A DNA stretch of 64,000 nucleotides from Heliopora coerulea (Eukaryota > Cnidaria > Anthozoa > Scleralcyonacea > Helioporidae): positions 1 to 64,000 of the forward strand of contig JASJOG010000016.1 in assembly GCA_030142905.1 (NCBI GenBank). Direction: 5' to 3'. The position numbers and the translations under genes are program-made. The first letter of the stretch is position 1; the number at the start of each line of letters is the position of its first letter. Under the pieces are notes generated by a model, which saw only the letters and a list, made by a program, of their open reading frames with translations, had not been told where the DNA came from and did not search any database. This document shows positions 23,066 to 34,372 of the stretch, in pieces.

Positions 23066-23234
23066 GGGAATGATTACTTATTAACGTTGAGCGAGGTCTG
23101 TACGGGAAAGTATTTGCTCGAGGTTTTTTTACAGGTTAAATGCCAAAAGAGCGAGGTCTGTGTGAAATAACCGACAGCAAATACATTACTGTACAGACCG
23201 AATAAACGAGGTGAATAAGGTCTTCATTATATGG
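23066..23234. mobile_element. Palindromic MITE, GAGGTCTGTACGGG family, copy 1
   Basis: GAGCGAGGTCTGTACGGGAA recurs in inverted form toward the end (ACAGACCGAATAAACGAG). The centre contains further GAGGTCTGT words. Such palindromes are familiar from coral genomes (recalled, unverified). Confidence 0.65.
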
Positions 23235-23532
23235 TTTTTGCTTCCTTCCTTTGTAGCTTATAACGGTGTTTTTGTTTTGAATTGAAAAGATTGAAAAGAT
23301 TTAACTACCACTTTAGCCCTTTATGGAGGTTTCTCTTTTCCTTAACGTAACTGAATCTGACTTGTTTGCTTTCATATCAACTTGGAGATTTTCCCGCCAA
23401 AGCTTGCTGGTCTGTACACGGATAAAAATAGGGAACACTTATTATCAATAACCGTATAATTATTGTATAGATGAGCTTGTTATCCAGTCTAAACGCAAAA
23501 CACGCGCGCGTATTGGCAGCCTTGTCGTGCAA

Positions 23533-23690
23533 TAATGGTTACTTATTAACCGAGTGCATGTGAGGTCTTTACGGGAAAGAATTTACCTGAGGTGTTCGTA
23601 CAGACCGAGCAACAAAGGAGTGAGGTCTGTGTGGAAGAACCGAGGGCAAGTACTTTCCCGAACAGACCGGACAAAGGAGGATGACTGTTT
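23533..23690. mobile_element. Palindromic MITE, GAGGTCTGTACGGG family, copy 2
   Basis: Same arrangement as copy 1: TTACTTATTAACCGAG, GAGGTCTTTACGGGAAAG, then TACTTTCCCGAACAGACCGG. About 460 bp downstream in the same orientation. Confidence 0.65.
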
Positions 23691-24121
23691 ACACTGTGAA
23701 AATCACTCGTGCCGTGTTGAAAAATAGTAGCACCCGAGGCCAAAACTTTAGCCGTGCCGTCCCCAAGATGTTAACAGGGTAAACGGGCTTCAAAATACTT
23801 GTTTCTTAACTTGTTAATTATCGAATTTCTAATTGATAAAGGAAAACCGTTTCAAGACATTAAGAGTGATTTGACCCGGGTGGTTTTGTGTGCAAAAAGT
23901 TAAAAGCTTGAAAAATTGGTGTATTGACCTGTGTGTGTGTGTGCTCTCGCGGCAAGAATCAGTATTGTCGGCCGAGATCAGAATATCTAAGAAATGTAGT
24001 GCATCATCAGGGAATATATCTACGGTAAACGTAAGATTTTTATCAAATTCATTAAATTTGGTATTAATCTGGATTAAGTAAGATCAGATATCAGGACTTT
24101 TTCGAATTCAGTAAGAATAAT

Positions 24122-24530
24122 CCTCAGGGTATTTTGAAATGATAACTTCACGATTAACCTACACTGTTGAAGTCAACTGAAAAATGTTGACTCGAGCGGG
24201 ATTTGAACTCGCGCCTTCGGGATACCGGTCCGCCGCTCTACCTGTTGAGCTATCGAGTCCATATCGAGAAGTTATCATTTCATAATACCCTGAGGATGAT
24301 TCTGAAATAGAATTGAAACACTGCACATCCAATCTCATGGATAGCGTTAAGTTGTCGCAAGAATATTTCGTGCACTTAAATTGGATAAAACTCGCCTCCA
24401 ATCCCTGTGGACTCGATAGCTCAACAGGTAGAGCGGCGGACCGGTATCCCGAAGGTGCGAGTTCAAATCCCGCTCAAGTCAACATTTTTCAGTTGACTTC
24501 AACAGTGTAGGTTAATTGTGAAGTTATCAT
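24122..24530. mobile_element. Dimeric tRNA-like SINE with inverted heads and 15-bp target duplication
   Basis: A 409-bp insert lies between identical 15-bp direct repeats TTCAGTAAGAATAAT (24107-24121 and 24531-24545), the size expected for target-primed retrotransposition. It has two tRNA-like units in opposite, outward-pointing orientation: minus at about 24188-24261 and plus at 24408-24483. Each has an A box (TAGCTCAACAGG) and B box (GAGTTCAAATCCC). The outer sequences are mirror images (GTTGACTTCAACAGTGTAGG). The anticodon stem pairs badly and position 33 is C, so these are SINE heads and not functional tRNAs; the anticodon position would read GGT (Thr). Confidence 0.75.
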
Positions 24531-24545
24531 TTCAGTAAGAATAAT

Positions 24546-25600
24546 GTTAGCTAAAACCGGGACCAAGAGAAGAGCCCATTGACACACCATCTATTTGTTC
24601 AAAAATCTGGCAGTTAGAAGAAAAGGCAGTTTTCGTGCAACAGTTCATGATAAGCGTTTTTAAAGTTCTCTTGGTGAGAGCTGTAGTGATGTGTTTTTTG
24701 TTAAAGATGCGATCGAGTATAATGTTCATAGTTTTTGTCGAAGGAACATTAGTGAAAAGAGATACAATGTCAAAAGAAACGGAATGATACCCTTCAGAAA
24801 ATAACTCCTTAAGGATAGATTTGATGTCAGGAACGGCTTGAAATAAGTCCGAGAGCGAGTATTCATTGAGTTTTAAAGGAGATTACCGAAGTTCCGAAAG
24901 AAATTTACTGACATTGTAATGAGGAGAGTTATTTGTGTCAACAGTAGGTCTAAGTGGTGATAGGTCGGTAAAACGTTTGTCATGTTTAGGAAGTCTGTGT
25001 GCTCGGCCAAAATAGGCTGCTTTAGGTTTAAGAAACTGAAAATCAGATTCGGAAATCTCGCCACGTTTCTTAAGGGTTGACAAAAACTTTTGTAGGGAGG
25101 AAAATTGTGCGGATGTCGGGTCAGAAGACAGTTTCTTAAATCTTAAGGTGCCTTTTTCGGGTGTCAGAATTGAATATTTTGCCGATGGTTCATTTAGAAT
25201 TCTGATTTTCTTCCTATCTAAATTAAATTCTCGTTAGTCTAGATCAATATAATAGGCAAAAGAGCGTAAAGAGTTCATAACCTTGTTCTTTGTGTAGCGT
25301 TCATCTTTAAACTTATCAAGACGTGAGATTTGATTCCGGACCTCTTCGGTAACTGCCATGATTTCAAGGCGATAATCCTAGTTGCTATGCCATGTCTCCA
25401 TCCTAACTTTAAGACGTCCAGTTCTACTTCAGAGAGGCGTAGGCCGAATAGGTTTACCACGGCTTCGTTCGGGTTTTCTTCCATGCAGGGCATCTGCGGT
25501 TTTCTTAAGTTCGATAAGTGTTGGAAATTTCTTTTGTGGCAGGCGAAGATTTTGGCTCTTTCACGTCGGTGAAACTAATGAGGTGAAATTTCATCCGAGT
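24546..25600 (-). pseudogene. Penelope-like element, N-terminal and RT fragment
   Basis: Read from 25600 to 24546. VVNLFGLRLSEVELDVLKLG matches the conserved Penelope N-terminal box. Then come SLRSFAYYIDLD, LNEPSAKYSILTPEKGTL, LRPTVDTNNSPHYNVSKFL and finally EQIDGVSMGSSLGP (RT motif B) at 24600-24559. It stops there, at the target site of the SINE insertion, so the catalytic and GIY-YIG parts are missing. Several stops and frameshifts. Distinct in sequence from the copy at 10086-11245. Confidence 0.75.
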
Positions 25601-25885
25601 AGTTTGTGAAGATAATTCTTCTTTAAGTCCGAGGGACTGCTAATTGAGATTGGATAAGTTGGAATTTTTATCTTTTATAGGATCAGTAAGGAATAGATGG
25701 TGATAACGTCTCAGGGATTTCTTCATACAATTGATGTTCTTCATCCTCACAAACTTGAGAGAAACTTAGTGTTGCTTGCAGTCATAAGGGAACTTTAAAT
25801 CTAGTTGAGCTTAATTCAACCTTCTTAAAGACCGTTGGTATTTGGTAGCAATTTTGTGAACATCTGGCTCGGTTCTTCGGAGTTT

Positions 25886-26082
25886 CGACCAATAACCGAT
25901 GCCAGGTGACAGTTTGAAAAAATGTAAAATAAGACATAATTCTAATAAAAGCATCTTGAAAAACTGGATAAAAAACAACTTATAATAAAAAGACAACCTA
26001 TCCAGTTTTTCCAGATGCTTTTATTCGGATTGTGTTTTATTTTATATTTTTTCAAACTGTCGACTGGTATTGGTTTTCATCT
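25886..26082. mobile_element. Hairpin (foldback) element
   Basis: Arms of about 80 bp (25886-25967 and 25998-26082) around a 30-bp loop. GCATCTTGAAAAACTGGATA mirrors TATCCAGTTTTTCCAGATGC; CAGTTTGAAAAAATGTAAAA mirrors TTTTATATTTTTTCAAACTG. Confidence 0.8.
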
Positions 26083-26289
26083 ATTACTTCGTGTGTGTTT
26101 TTTTATCAACTCATCTAGTTTTCTGCTTAAAATTATTGCTGAGAAGATTCAACTACTCTTTTAGTACGTTGTTATTGTAAATCTTTTGCAAAACGTTCCT
26201 GAATCTGGTTTGTTTGTCTTCAAATGAACTCGGAAACTTTTCCGCATAATGTGCCGGTTTGTACGAATAACTTATTTACAGTAGGTGTT

Positions 26290-26830
26290 CGTTTAGCAAT
26301 TACATTTATTTACTTCAATTGTTCGTTCAGTAATTACAGTTACATGCAATAGTTGTTTCTTCAGTAGTTGCAGTTATTTATAGTATCTGTTCCTTCAGTA
26401 ATTACAGTCATTAACTGATAGTGTTCTTTCATTAGTTACAGTTATTTACAGTAAATATTCTTCCATTAGTTGCTATTTTCTACACTCGGTGTTCGTTCTG
26501 TAATTACAGTTCACATTCACAGTAAGTGTTTCTTTAGTAATTCCAATTATTTATAGTACATGTTCCAGCAGTAATTACCGTTATTTACAACAGCGTTTCT
26601 TAACCAGTTACAGTTATTTAAAATAAATATTCCTTCAGTAGTTCCAGTTACTAACGGTCGGTGTGCCTTGGGTAATTACAGTAATCTACACCTTTAGTAA
26701 TTACAGTTATTTACAGTAAGTTTTCTTTCAGTAGTTATAGTTATTTACAGCGAGTGTTCCTTCCGTAATAACAGTTATATTTGCAGTCACTGTATCTTCA
26801 GTAATTACAGTAGTTTATATAATGATAATA
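26290..26830. repeat. Degenerate ~34-bp minisatellite
   Basis: About 15-16 diverged units of the form TTCAGTAATTACAGTTATTT followed by ACAGTAAGTGTTCC. Most are 33-37 bp long. Related words reappear at 27030-27085. It is followed by an AAT/AAC-rich run (26820-26880). Confidence 0.8.
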
Positions 26831-28003
26831 ATAATAATTAATATTAATAATCTTAATAATAACAATAACAATAACAATTTTATTACAGTATCTTCACAAC
26901 AAAGTGGCTTTTCACTTGTAAAAACTAACATAGTAAAAAGTGATTAAATAAAGAAGATTAACTATAGCTATATAGCATACAGAAAACTATATAAACAACA
27001 TGCAAGTCAACATATTTATAGTATATAACACACTTGCTTTAGTAATTACATTTATTTACGCCAATTGTTACTTCAGTTATTACAGGAATTATTAAGATGA
27101 CTTTATTATGGTCCTTAATATACAAAATTTCGCACCGTCCTAGTTGTTGAGTATTCCATTATGGAGTCTTTCAAGGAGAAGGTCTTTCCATAGGAACATT
27201 TCCATGCATTTCCCTGCTGTCAGGTCATAGTTATCAATTGTAAAATCAGGAGTTATTTATTGTCAATTCAAACAATGATATTTCACGTCATTGTCAGGAT
27301 AGCATGAATAGACTATTGCTATGGCTACCTCACACTGCGAAGTTCAATCAAAAAATTTAGTAAACTAGAACGGGTCTCGCAGTGTTTAATGGATACGTGG
27401 TCTCCACCAACTGGACTGTCAATCGAACTTGAAATAGGGTACCCATTGGAATAAATTTTAGAGGACGAGAGGTTCTTGTCACCAATTTTATAGTCAATGA
27501 GGATGTTTAAGATATTGTAAGTCAATTTCAGAGTAAATCAAATTGAATCAGAGTAATTTCTATTTTAGCCTTATGCTGGTCGGGGGGTCGAAAAGTGCCC
27601 TCACCGATTCCACCTAACGGTAGCTTTAGTGACTTTTTTATTTCACTGCCCGTTCACTTCTTCATAAAAACTCTTTATAATCATTGTAAATTGGCGCTAT
27701 TCGGGAATAATAGGGCAACGTCTGTTTTGAAAGTCGTCCAGGTTTTCTGAATAGTTTTTTGTTAAAAGACGTTTCGATTAATACTAAAACGATGGTAATG
27801 TTCCAAACTCACATGTCTATAATCCATGCAGGGAGCCCCTTACATCCGTAACACTGACTCTGAACAAAAGCCATTATCAGCCGAAAACTCCTCCGTGTAT
27901 GTTTCTTGCTCTACGCTGGTTTTGTCCCTTTGGAAATTGTGAGCCAATGAAGCACTATTAACTAGCATTAACGATATTTAGATTTAATTATTTCTATTTA
28001 TAG

Positions 28004-28224
28004 TGTCAAGGGCTTGACGGTCAAAACCGCAGTTTGATTCAGGATCTTGAGCTTGAACGGCAACAAGCTTCAAACACTATCAAAAACCTGGAAGCTAAAC
28101 TACGCGAACTTCAGCAAGCTTTAATGGTGAAGATAAGAGAGCTTGGCCTGGCTTACAATGCGCATACTCCAATTGACCTGGAACTCAATTCGCTGACTGC
28201 CTTACTAGAAGCTGAGGAGAGAAG
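28004..28224 (+). CDS. Lamin exon 5: end of coil 2 and rod C-terminus
   Basis: Acceptor TTTATAG, donor AG/GTAAAT; starts phase 0, ends with 2 nt over. Encodes ERQQASNTIKNLEAKLRELQ and PIDLELNSLTALLEAEERR. The last block is the helix-termination motif of intermediate filaments (family form LLEGEEERL), which fixes the reading and the family. Confidence 0.92.
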
Positions 28225-28592
28225 GTAAATTTCGTATTACCTTTAAGTATTGTAAAGTAAGCATTTTTCTTAGAATTCTGGAATTGAACAATAATTGTCG
28301 TACAGCTAATCCATGTACACATACGACATCACGTGCATGGATTTTGATACCCAATGAAAGCCTGTAGAAAACTCACCTGAGATTTGGATCACATTTCGTA
28401 ATCTACATATGCTAATCAATGAAATGCAAAGATTCAATAAATCAATGGAAATACTCGTTTGAGAAGCTAATTCAATGGCTCATAATCGTGTTTCATCCGA
28501 GGACTCCAAACACAAACTATAACACGTCTTATGCTCTGAAGACGTCGTGGACAGGTGGAAGGAAAGCTTAACAGATGAAAAACATTAAACTA

Positions 28593-29998
28593 CAGTTACT
28601 GCCCAAAAGTTTAAATACAAGTTAAAAAATCAATAATGTGCAACATTTTGCAAGAGTTTTTTTCAATTACCTCTTAAATAAACAAACATGTTGTCTATTT
28701 AATGAATGGATATCAAGACGTTACACACATTGTATATAAACACAAAAATAATAGCAGATGCTGTTATCAATATGTGGTGCTACTGTATCCAGAACAGTCA
28801 ATATTTTGTAGCAAATCCATTTGCCTTAATGACGTCCAACGCTCGTTTAGGCATTGACTCAACTAATTTTTGCACATCTCCCTTTGGAATTTTCTTACAT
28901 TCTTCCTGAATAACCATCTGAAGGTCAGCGACAGTCTGTGGAGAAGGGCTTCGTGAACTTATTGCTCTCTTGAGAACCATCCACAGATTCTCTATTGGGT
29001 TCAGGTCAGGGCTTTGTGCAGGCCACTCTAAGGTCGTAACGTTATTCTTCGTTTTCCAGGCTGTTACAACATTAGCTCGATGGACAGGTGCATTATCATC
29101 TTGTAGAATGGTCTGCAGACGTCGTCGTTGTCTCTCAGCAACTAGTGGTAATAAGTTTTGTTGCAAAATTTGACGGTACTTTCTCCCGGTAACACTTCCC
29201 TGAACTGTAATGAGCGGACCAACACCATAAGACATGCTACCCTACACCATCAGTGACGACTCGCCTGTCTTAACTGTCCCAAGAGTGCAGCAAGGTAGCC
29301 ATTCTTCCATAGATTTGCGCCACACAAAAACACGTCTATCACTTCCACTAATTTTTATTTTGGATTCATCTGTGAAGACAATTTTCTTCCAGAAGGCCAT
29401 TGTTTTATCTTTCATCTTCCTAGCCCATTCTAGTCTTTTCTTCTTGTTTTTCGCACTTATGTAGGGTTTTTACTTGCCTGTCGCCCATAGTATCCCAGTG
29501 AATTCAGTCGTCTTCTTGTTGTCCTAACACCTGAGTGACTTATCTACAGTTTTACTCCATTTTGTTGCCAAATTTCTTGCTGATGCTCTCCGATCTTCCT
29601 TCACCAACCTTTCAAGATGCCTGTGATCTCTTGGTGTTGCCTTTAGTGGTCTTCCAGAACGTTTGGCCGTTTGGACACTTCCACGAAGCCGAAAATTCCG
29701 TAGAACAGTCGCAATAGTGCCTCTTGGTCTCTTCCGCTATCTTCGAGATTGAAGCTCCTCCTCGTGCCATGCCAACGATGAAAGCTCTTTCCACTTCCTT
29801 CAGTTCTTTTCCTCTTCCCATTTTCTAGCTTTGGATATGTCGATTCTGTACAGTAGCTGCTATAAGAACTGGTATTTAAGGCCATTTTTAGACCTAATGC
29901 TTGTGGGACGTGAATATTATCTTAAATATAAAGTGAAGAGAGCAGATGCTAATTTTTTTAAATAATAACCCAGTATTTAAACTTTTGGGCTGTAACTG
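28593..29998 (-). mobile_element. Tc1/mariner transposon relic (DD34E)
   Basis: TA dinucleotides flank inverted ends CAGTTACTGCCCAAAAGTTT and AAACTTTTGGGCTGTAACTG. The element is about 1.4 kb and carries a transposase on the minus strand. It begins 369 bp after lamin exon 5. Confidence 0.88.
28798..29821 (-). pseudogene. Tc1-type transposase, broken
   Basis: The start is at 29821 (MGRGKELKEVERAFIVGMAR, helix-turn-helix region). The middle has KIVFTDESKI with the first catalytic Asp, and the C-terminal frame 29235-28798 has DDNAPVHRA and WPAQSPDLNPIENLW. There are 34 residues between the second Asp and the Glu, so DD34E. A frameshift after about residue 40 and a stop near 29240 split the frame. 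The length without breaks would be about 340 codons, as usual for Tc1. The transposase cuts and pastes its own element; this copy cannot make it. Confidence 0.85.
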
Positions 29999-30262
29999 TA
30001 CATGTCCACAAACTACTGAGAATAAATCATTTGGAATTTCTCTTTAATAATTCCCAAGTAAGACTATAAAACCATTAAAAATTACTTCGGCAGAATTTAT
30101 GATTAATCGTGCAAACTGTTTGAAACACATTTTAATTTAATAACAACAAAGCAGCAAACAGATTGGATTTCGAGCATTTGCAGAGTGATAAATTTGCGTA
30201 TCATAACAAACCTCATGCACGACAACAGTTGTGTCGTTCATTTTACAAAAACTATTTCTTTT

Positions 30263-30296
30263 ACGTTTCGGCTTCCTAAATGTAAACCATCTTCAG
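30263..30296 (-). repeat. Hammerhead-core-like motif, copy 3
   Basis: On the minus strand: CTGAAGATGG, a loop, GAAGCC, GAAACGT. The stem GGTTT/AAGCC has 5 pairs including one wobble. Same arrangement as at 141-170. Confidence 0.4.
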
Positions 30297-30394
30297 AAAC
30301 GTAGGTAAACAAAATCATGTGGTGTAATCGTGAAGTATACGTAGCCATCTTCTTAATACGCACGTTCTCAAGCTGTTCTCTCAGAAAAACTTTC

Positions 30395-30482
30395 TGAGTC
30401 CCTGACGGGAATCGAACCCGTAACCTTCTGATCGCCGGTGAGACGCTCTAACCATTGAGTTAACCATTGAGCTAACCATTGG
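30395..30482 (-). mobile_element. tRNA-like SINE head with expanded D arm
   Basis: On the minus strand: AGCTCAATGGTTAGAGCGTC like an A box, then GGTTACGGGTTCGATTCCCG (B box). The anticodon arm has mismatches. The D-arm word ACCATTGAG/TTAACCATTGAG is repeated three times at 30451-30482, which a functional tRNA could not tolerate. Confidence 0.65.
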
Positions 30483-30755
30483 CCTGACTGTTGGCGTGGC
30501 CTTCCGTTGGTAGCTGCCTCGTTCCTGCTTTCTAGCACGTTTTGAATGATTGCCCGGCAGTTTGCGGTGAATATTGATTGGCCAAACAATTTGCAATTTT
30601 TGAGTCAGTCATCTCAAACTCATTAATAGTTCATGAGCAAAACACAAAGGAAATCAGTACAGAGACGTAGTCTGGATACATGATCTTAATTAGCTAAGAG
30701 TTTTGACAACTTTAAACCAGATTTTCTCTTTAAATAAGGATTCGTTAGTGATACA

Positions 30756-30884
30756 ATATCATACACTCGAAAGTCGTGTTTCATCAGATATCCAAACACC
30801 TCGAAGTTGGTTAAAAAACTCGGCTATCGCCTTATTTTCAGCTTGGTTTTGGATATCCGATGAAAAACTCCTAGTGTATGATAT
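30756..30884. mobile_element. Palindromic MITE
   Basis: ATATCATACACTCGAAAGTC (start) mirrors CTAGTGTATGATAT (end); TTTCATCAGATATCCAAACA mirrors GGATATCCGATGAAAAACTC. Loop near 30820. No coding capacity. Confidence 0.75.
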
Positions 30885-31422
30885 ATTACTACTCGGTTTG
30901 ATTCAAATCGTTTTAAATTTGAATACTATTTTTCGATGTTAGTTTCTTTGCACCAGTGAATTTCTTAGAAGCTCTCTCGCTACTTGACGAGCCCCACCGT
31001 GAAAATCAACCAGAACATGATCCCCTGTCGCGCCCTGTGGGAAGCGCGATGCGAGGGTTGTAGTCTCGACGTGTCCGGGGTCTGTTTACCGGGGTGAGGA
31101 TTAGGTAAACAAATTGAATCTCGCTTTGGGTTTGTGCATTTGTATTCATCGTCGCTGGACCAACTCGATCGCGTCGGAACTTCAAATCCTTGCAACAAGA
31201 CTGGAAATCGGAAAATCATTGGCTGATCTTTCACTTTAAAGTTTATTTTTTGAAGTAAACTGTTGTTACGGCAAAATTATTTTCGAGGTATACTTCCTCA
31301 GAGACTTTTTTTGGCAAGTTGAAAACTAAAATTTTAGGCAAAGTATTGTTTATCACTATGAAAAGGAACGAAACAAGAAACAGAAAAGCAGCGTGGAATT
31401 GATCTAGAAAGAGCTGAAACAT

Positions 31423-31491
31423 TGCACATACACACACACAGAAAAAGAGAGAGCGAGAGAGAGATAGAGATAGAGAGAGATAGATAGAGAT

Positions 31492-31557
<66 letters not shown>

Positions 31558-31590
31558 TGAGTGAGAGAGAGAGAGAAGGTACGACGACAT
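31423..31590. repeat. (CA)n then (GA)n microsatellite
   Basis: Short ACAC run followed by a long GAGA/GATA tract. Minus-strand serine/leucine ORFs across it are artefacts. Confidence 0.95.
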
Positions 31591-33749
31591 TTGGTAAGAA
31601 TGGCGAGAGGCAAGATAGATAATGAGAAGAGATACTTATAACAAACGTTCTGAAAACAGTAAATACATGAAATAGGAGTATTTGAAAGAGCATATCGGAT
31701 CAAAGTCTTTATAAAAGAGTAACGAAGAACGAGAAGTTAGATTTCTCCATATGAAACATTAGAACAAAATCTGAAACATTAAAACAGAATCTGAAACACC
31801 GCTCGAAAGAACTCATACACAAGCGGTGACAAAAAGCTATTGTGAGCTGTCTTTTATTAAGGGTTACTGTAAACTAATGTTTAAGGTAAAGTTATGAAAC
31901 CTCTGGGTTTTTTGGAGGTACAAATGGGCGAACTGTCGAAGATTTCTATTTTGAACGTGACGAAGCTGACGTCGGCACTGGTTTAAAATGCTGTGAAAAA
32001 CGCAGATATGTCAGGGAAAAACTTCCGAAAAGATACCTTTTTTGTAAAAGTATTTTCCGGACCTACTTAAACAAAACCTTGCTTGAATACCTGCGTGTGT
32101 GTAACGCTGTTGTGAAACGATACTGAATACGAAACAGCACAAGAAATACAAGATTTGTTCACGTCACATATTATTTTAATTATGCAAAGAGAGTTGTTCG
32201 TAACTCTTTGGTCGTTGAGGGTAATTATTCAGAAAGATTTTTTATTTAAAGCGTGGAAATTAAGGAAGACAAATTCATGACGTAAAGACCATGACCAGCA
32301 TTTAAAATAAAAGAAAAATTCACTTTGCAACTGTTGTGTGCCAGTGGCTGAATGGTCGAAGGTGCTGTAATGTTTGTTTGCAAAATTTCAGAGTCACATT
32401 AGCAGAGTTATTTTCATATTTTTACAACGAAAGGCAGTCATCGCGCTCTCGTCCTCAATTCTTTCACGTAGACTGCTGTGGTGTCAGGCTCGACTGGATA
32501 TGGGATAGAAGATTCTCGGCAATTTTTCCGTAGTAATCGTTAATTTTTATTGCTATGAAAAGGCTTTCGGCTCAGACTAATTTTATTTTTCAATTTCCAG
32601 TTATAATATGGGTGATTCGTCATTTAAATTTAAATTATAGGCTATTCAACAACCTTTACAACCCGTCAACTTTGTCCGTATTCTCAAGGGATATGATGGA
32701 ATGGTGGGGGAGGGATAGCTGCCTAACCGTATTTCTAGTTTTATTATTAAAAGAGTTTGAGCTCACTTACCGTTTGCGGACAGGACAGCATGGTCCTCTC
32801 TTAATAATTGTTGTTGGACAAATTTCTTCAGATGGTATTAGCGAGAAGTTAACCATTTTTATCTTCCACGATCACTAAATGTATTATGTCGTAGTCCTAC
32901 GTGATTGCCAGTTATTCCCGTTCCTTGAACGCTCGGTCGACGAGTTCGTGTGCTTGCCCCATTATTCTTGTCCGTTTGTAAAGTTTATTCAACCACGCAA
33001 AGGGTAGCATGCTTAGCTCTCAATTTTTTATGTCAAAAAATAAATAAATCGTAGTTCAACGACACCATTTGGAAGCTATGTCAAGGTTCATGCACATTTA
33101 TTGAAGCAGATTGTCGAAGATTTTAAATCCGACTCATTGGAGCATATGCACTTCAAACATCCTTAACAAGCTGAATCGCTTGCCCAAAATTCAACCGAAA
33201 ACCTGGCCGGTGATATTTGTTTACAACGACAAGGTTCTCTTCTGTTCTGTACATGTGCATCATTTTTGATACACTTGGTGATTGCCTGTATTTAATGGGT
33301 GAATGTATACTTGATTATGACACTTGTTGAATGCCAGGAAAAGGCTAATTTGCTGATTTGTGTCGGTTTTTAGAATAAAACCTTTATTAATTCTTATCTA
33401 GACGTTAATTCCATCTTTCCCAGTCAGGGCCAATCGTATTTCATATTAATCATATTTTAAATACTTAATGGGCGATTAAAACGTAGTTAAATTGTCACAC
33501 ATCGATCATTCATGATAATATAAAATTAAGCACTTATGATTAGATTATTACCTTTTAACGCAACCGTCCTAGATCTTTACGTCTTTGCTCATTAAAAAGT
33601 CCGTGAAAGTGACGTTCCTTACGACTATCGAAATACCAGGCTAAAACCGAAGTCTGGTAATCAAAATTATTGCCCAGCAACTAATCTTAAGGAGCGACAT
33701 GTCGCACATAAACGCATCAGGATATTTTGAAATACTTTAATAAGAACTA

Positions 33750-33781
33750 ACGTTTCGTCACTTTACAAGCAACATCATCAG
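33750..33781 (-). repeat. Hammerhead-core-like motif, copy 4, inside a Penelope terminal repeat
   Basis: Minus strand: CTGATGAT, stem GTTGC/GTGAC, then GAAACGTTAG. CTGATGA is exactly the canonical hammerhead 5' core, again with one extra T before stem II. The other arm (34500-34545) carries a more decayed version. Confidence 0.45.
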
Positions 33782-34049
33782 AGTAAGATATGTTTACTAA
33801 AACTTCTCGGCTTAAATAACCTACACGAGTACGTGAAAATAGACATGAACAAGGAATAAATTAATGACGTGTCGAACATGGATTAAGGTGAGAGATGGAA
33901 TATATATATTAAACTAACACTGCCACTCTCAACGACATAAACCGTGAACAGGGATTCGGTCTTTCAAACGAAAAATATGTGACAAACGGCAAACTGGTCG
34001 AAAAATCACTCGGAAAATCACCGAATCCCTATGCGCCTTAGATGTAATA

Positions 34050-34372
34050 TTGTTTACAAGTTTACGTGTCAACGTTACTCTGCGTTGTATCTGGGGGAAA
34101 GAACCCGAAATTTACACAACAGGATCTGCTAACACATGGGCATTTCGGCTCACGCAGGTAATGAGACTTCCCATTCCACTTTTTTGTCCAGCATCTTGAC
34201 ACATAAAAGAGAAACTGGACACCCAATATCCTTCGATGATTTTTCAGTTTTGGCTAGTGGTCGTTCTGAATTAGATACCTTTATTCGAGAAAGTTTGTGA
34301 ATCTCGAAAATAAATCCCGCTCTTAATGTAAGCGTTGGGTCTTTTTCTCTTATGCTGTTTTGATATATATAT
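34050..34372 (+). pseudogene. GIY-YIG endonuclease remnant of a Penelope-like element
   Basis: The + strand reads CQRYSALYLGERTRNLHNRI, a stop, HMGISAHAGNETSHSTFLSS, ILTHKRETGHPISFDDFSVL, then DTFIRESL, a stop and INPALNVSVGSFSLMLF to a terminal stop. The Y-GE-R-L-R and H-TGH-I-DF-IL blocks are those of the C-terminal GIY-YIG endonuclease of Penelope-like elements. It is followed at once by the terminal repeat. Two internal stops make it inactive. Confidence 0.65.

Larger units (their letters stand above)
22897..28003 (+). other. Lamin intron 4 (5.1 kb)
   Basis: Contains two copies of a GAGGTCTGTACGGG palindromic repeat, a dimeric tRNA-like SINE, a Penelope-like fragment, a hairpin element and a 34-bp minisatellite, listed separately. 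27080-28003 shows nothing recognisable. Confidence 0.75.

Noticed and set aside
24188..24483. Functional threonine tRNA genes
   Set aside because: A and B boxes are good, but the anticodon stem has mismatches at both ends, position 33 is C, and identical units recur in repeat contexts with a SINE body and target duplication.
31243..31703. Serine/leucine-rich ORFs on the minus strand
   Set aside because: They are translations of the (GA)n microsatellite.
32336..32878. Two ORFs in lamin intron 5
   Set aside because: No recognisable motifs, different frames and no splice or repeat context.
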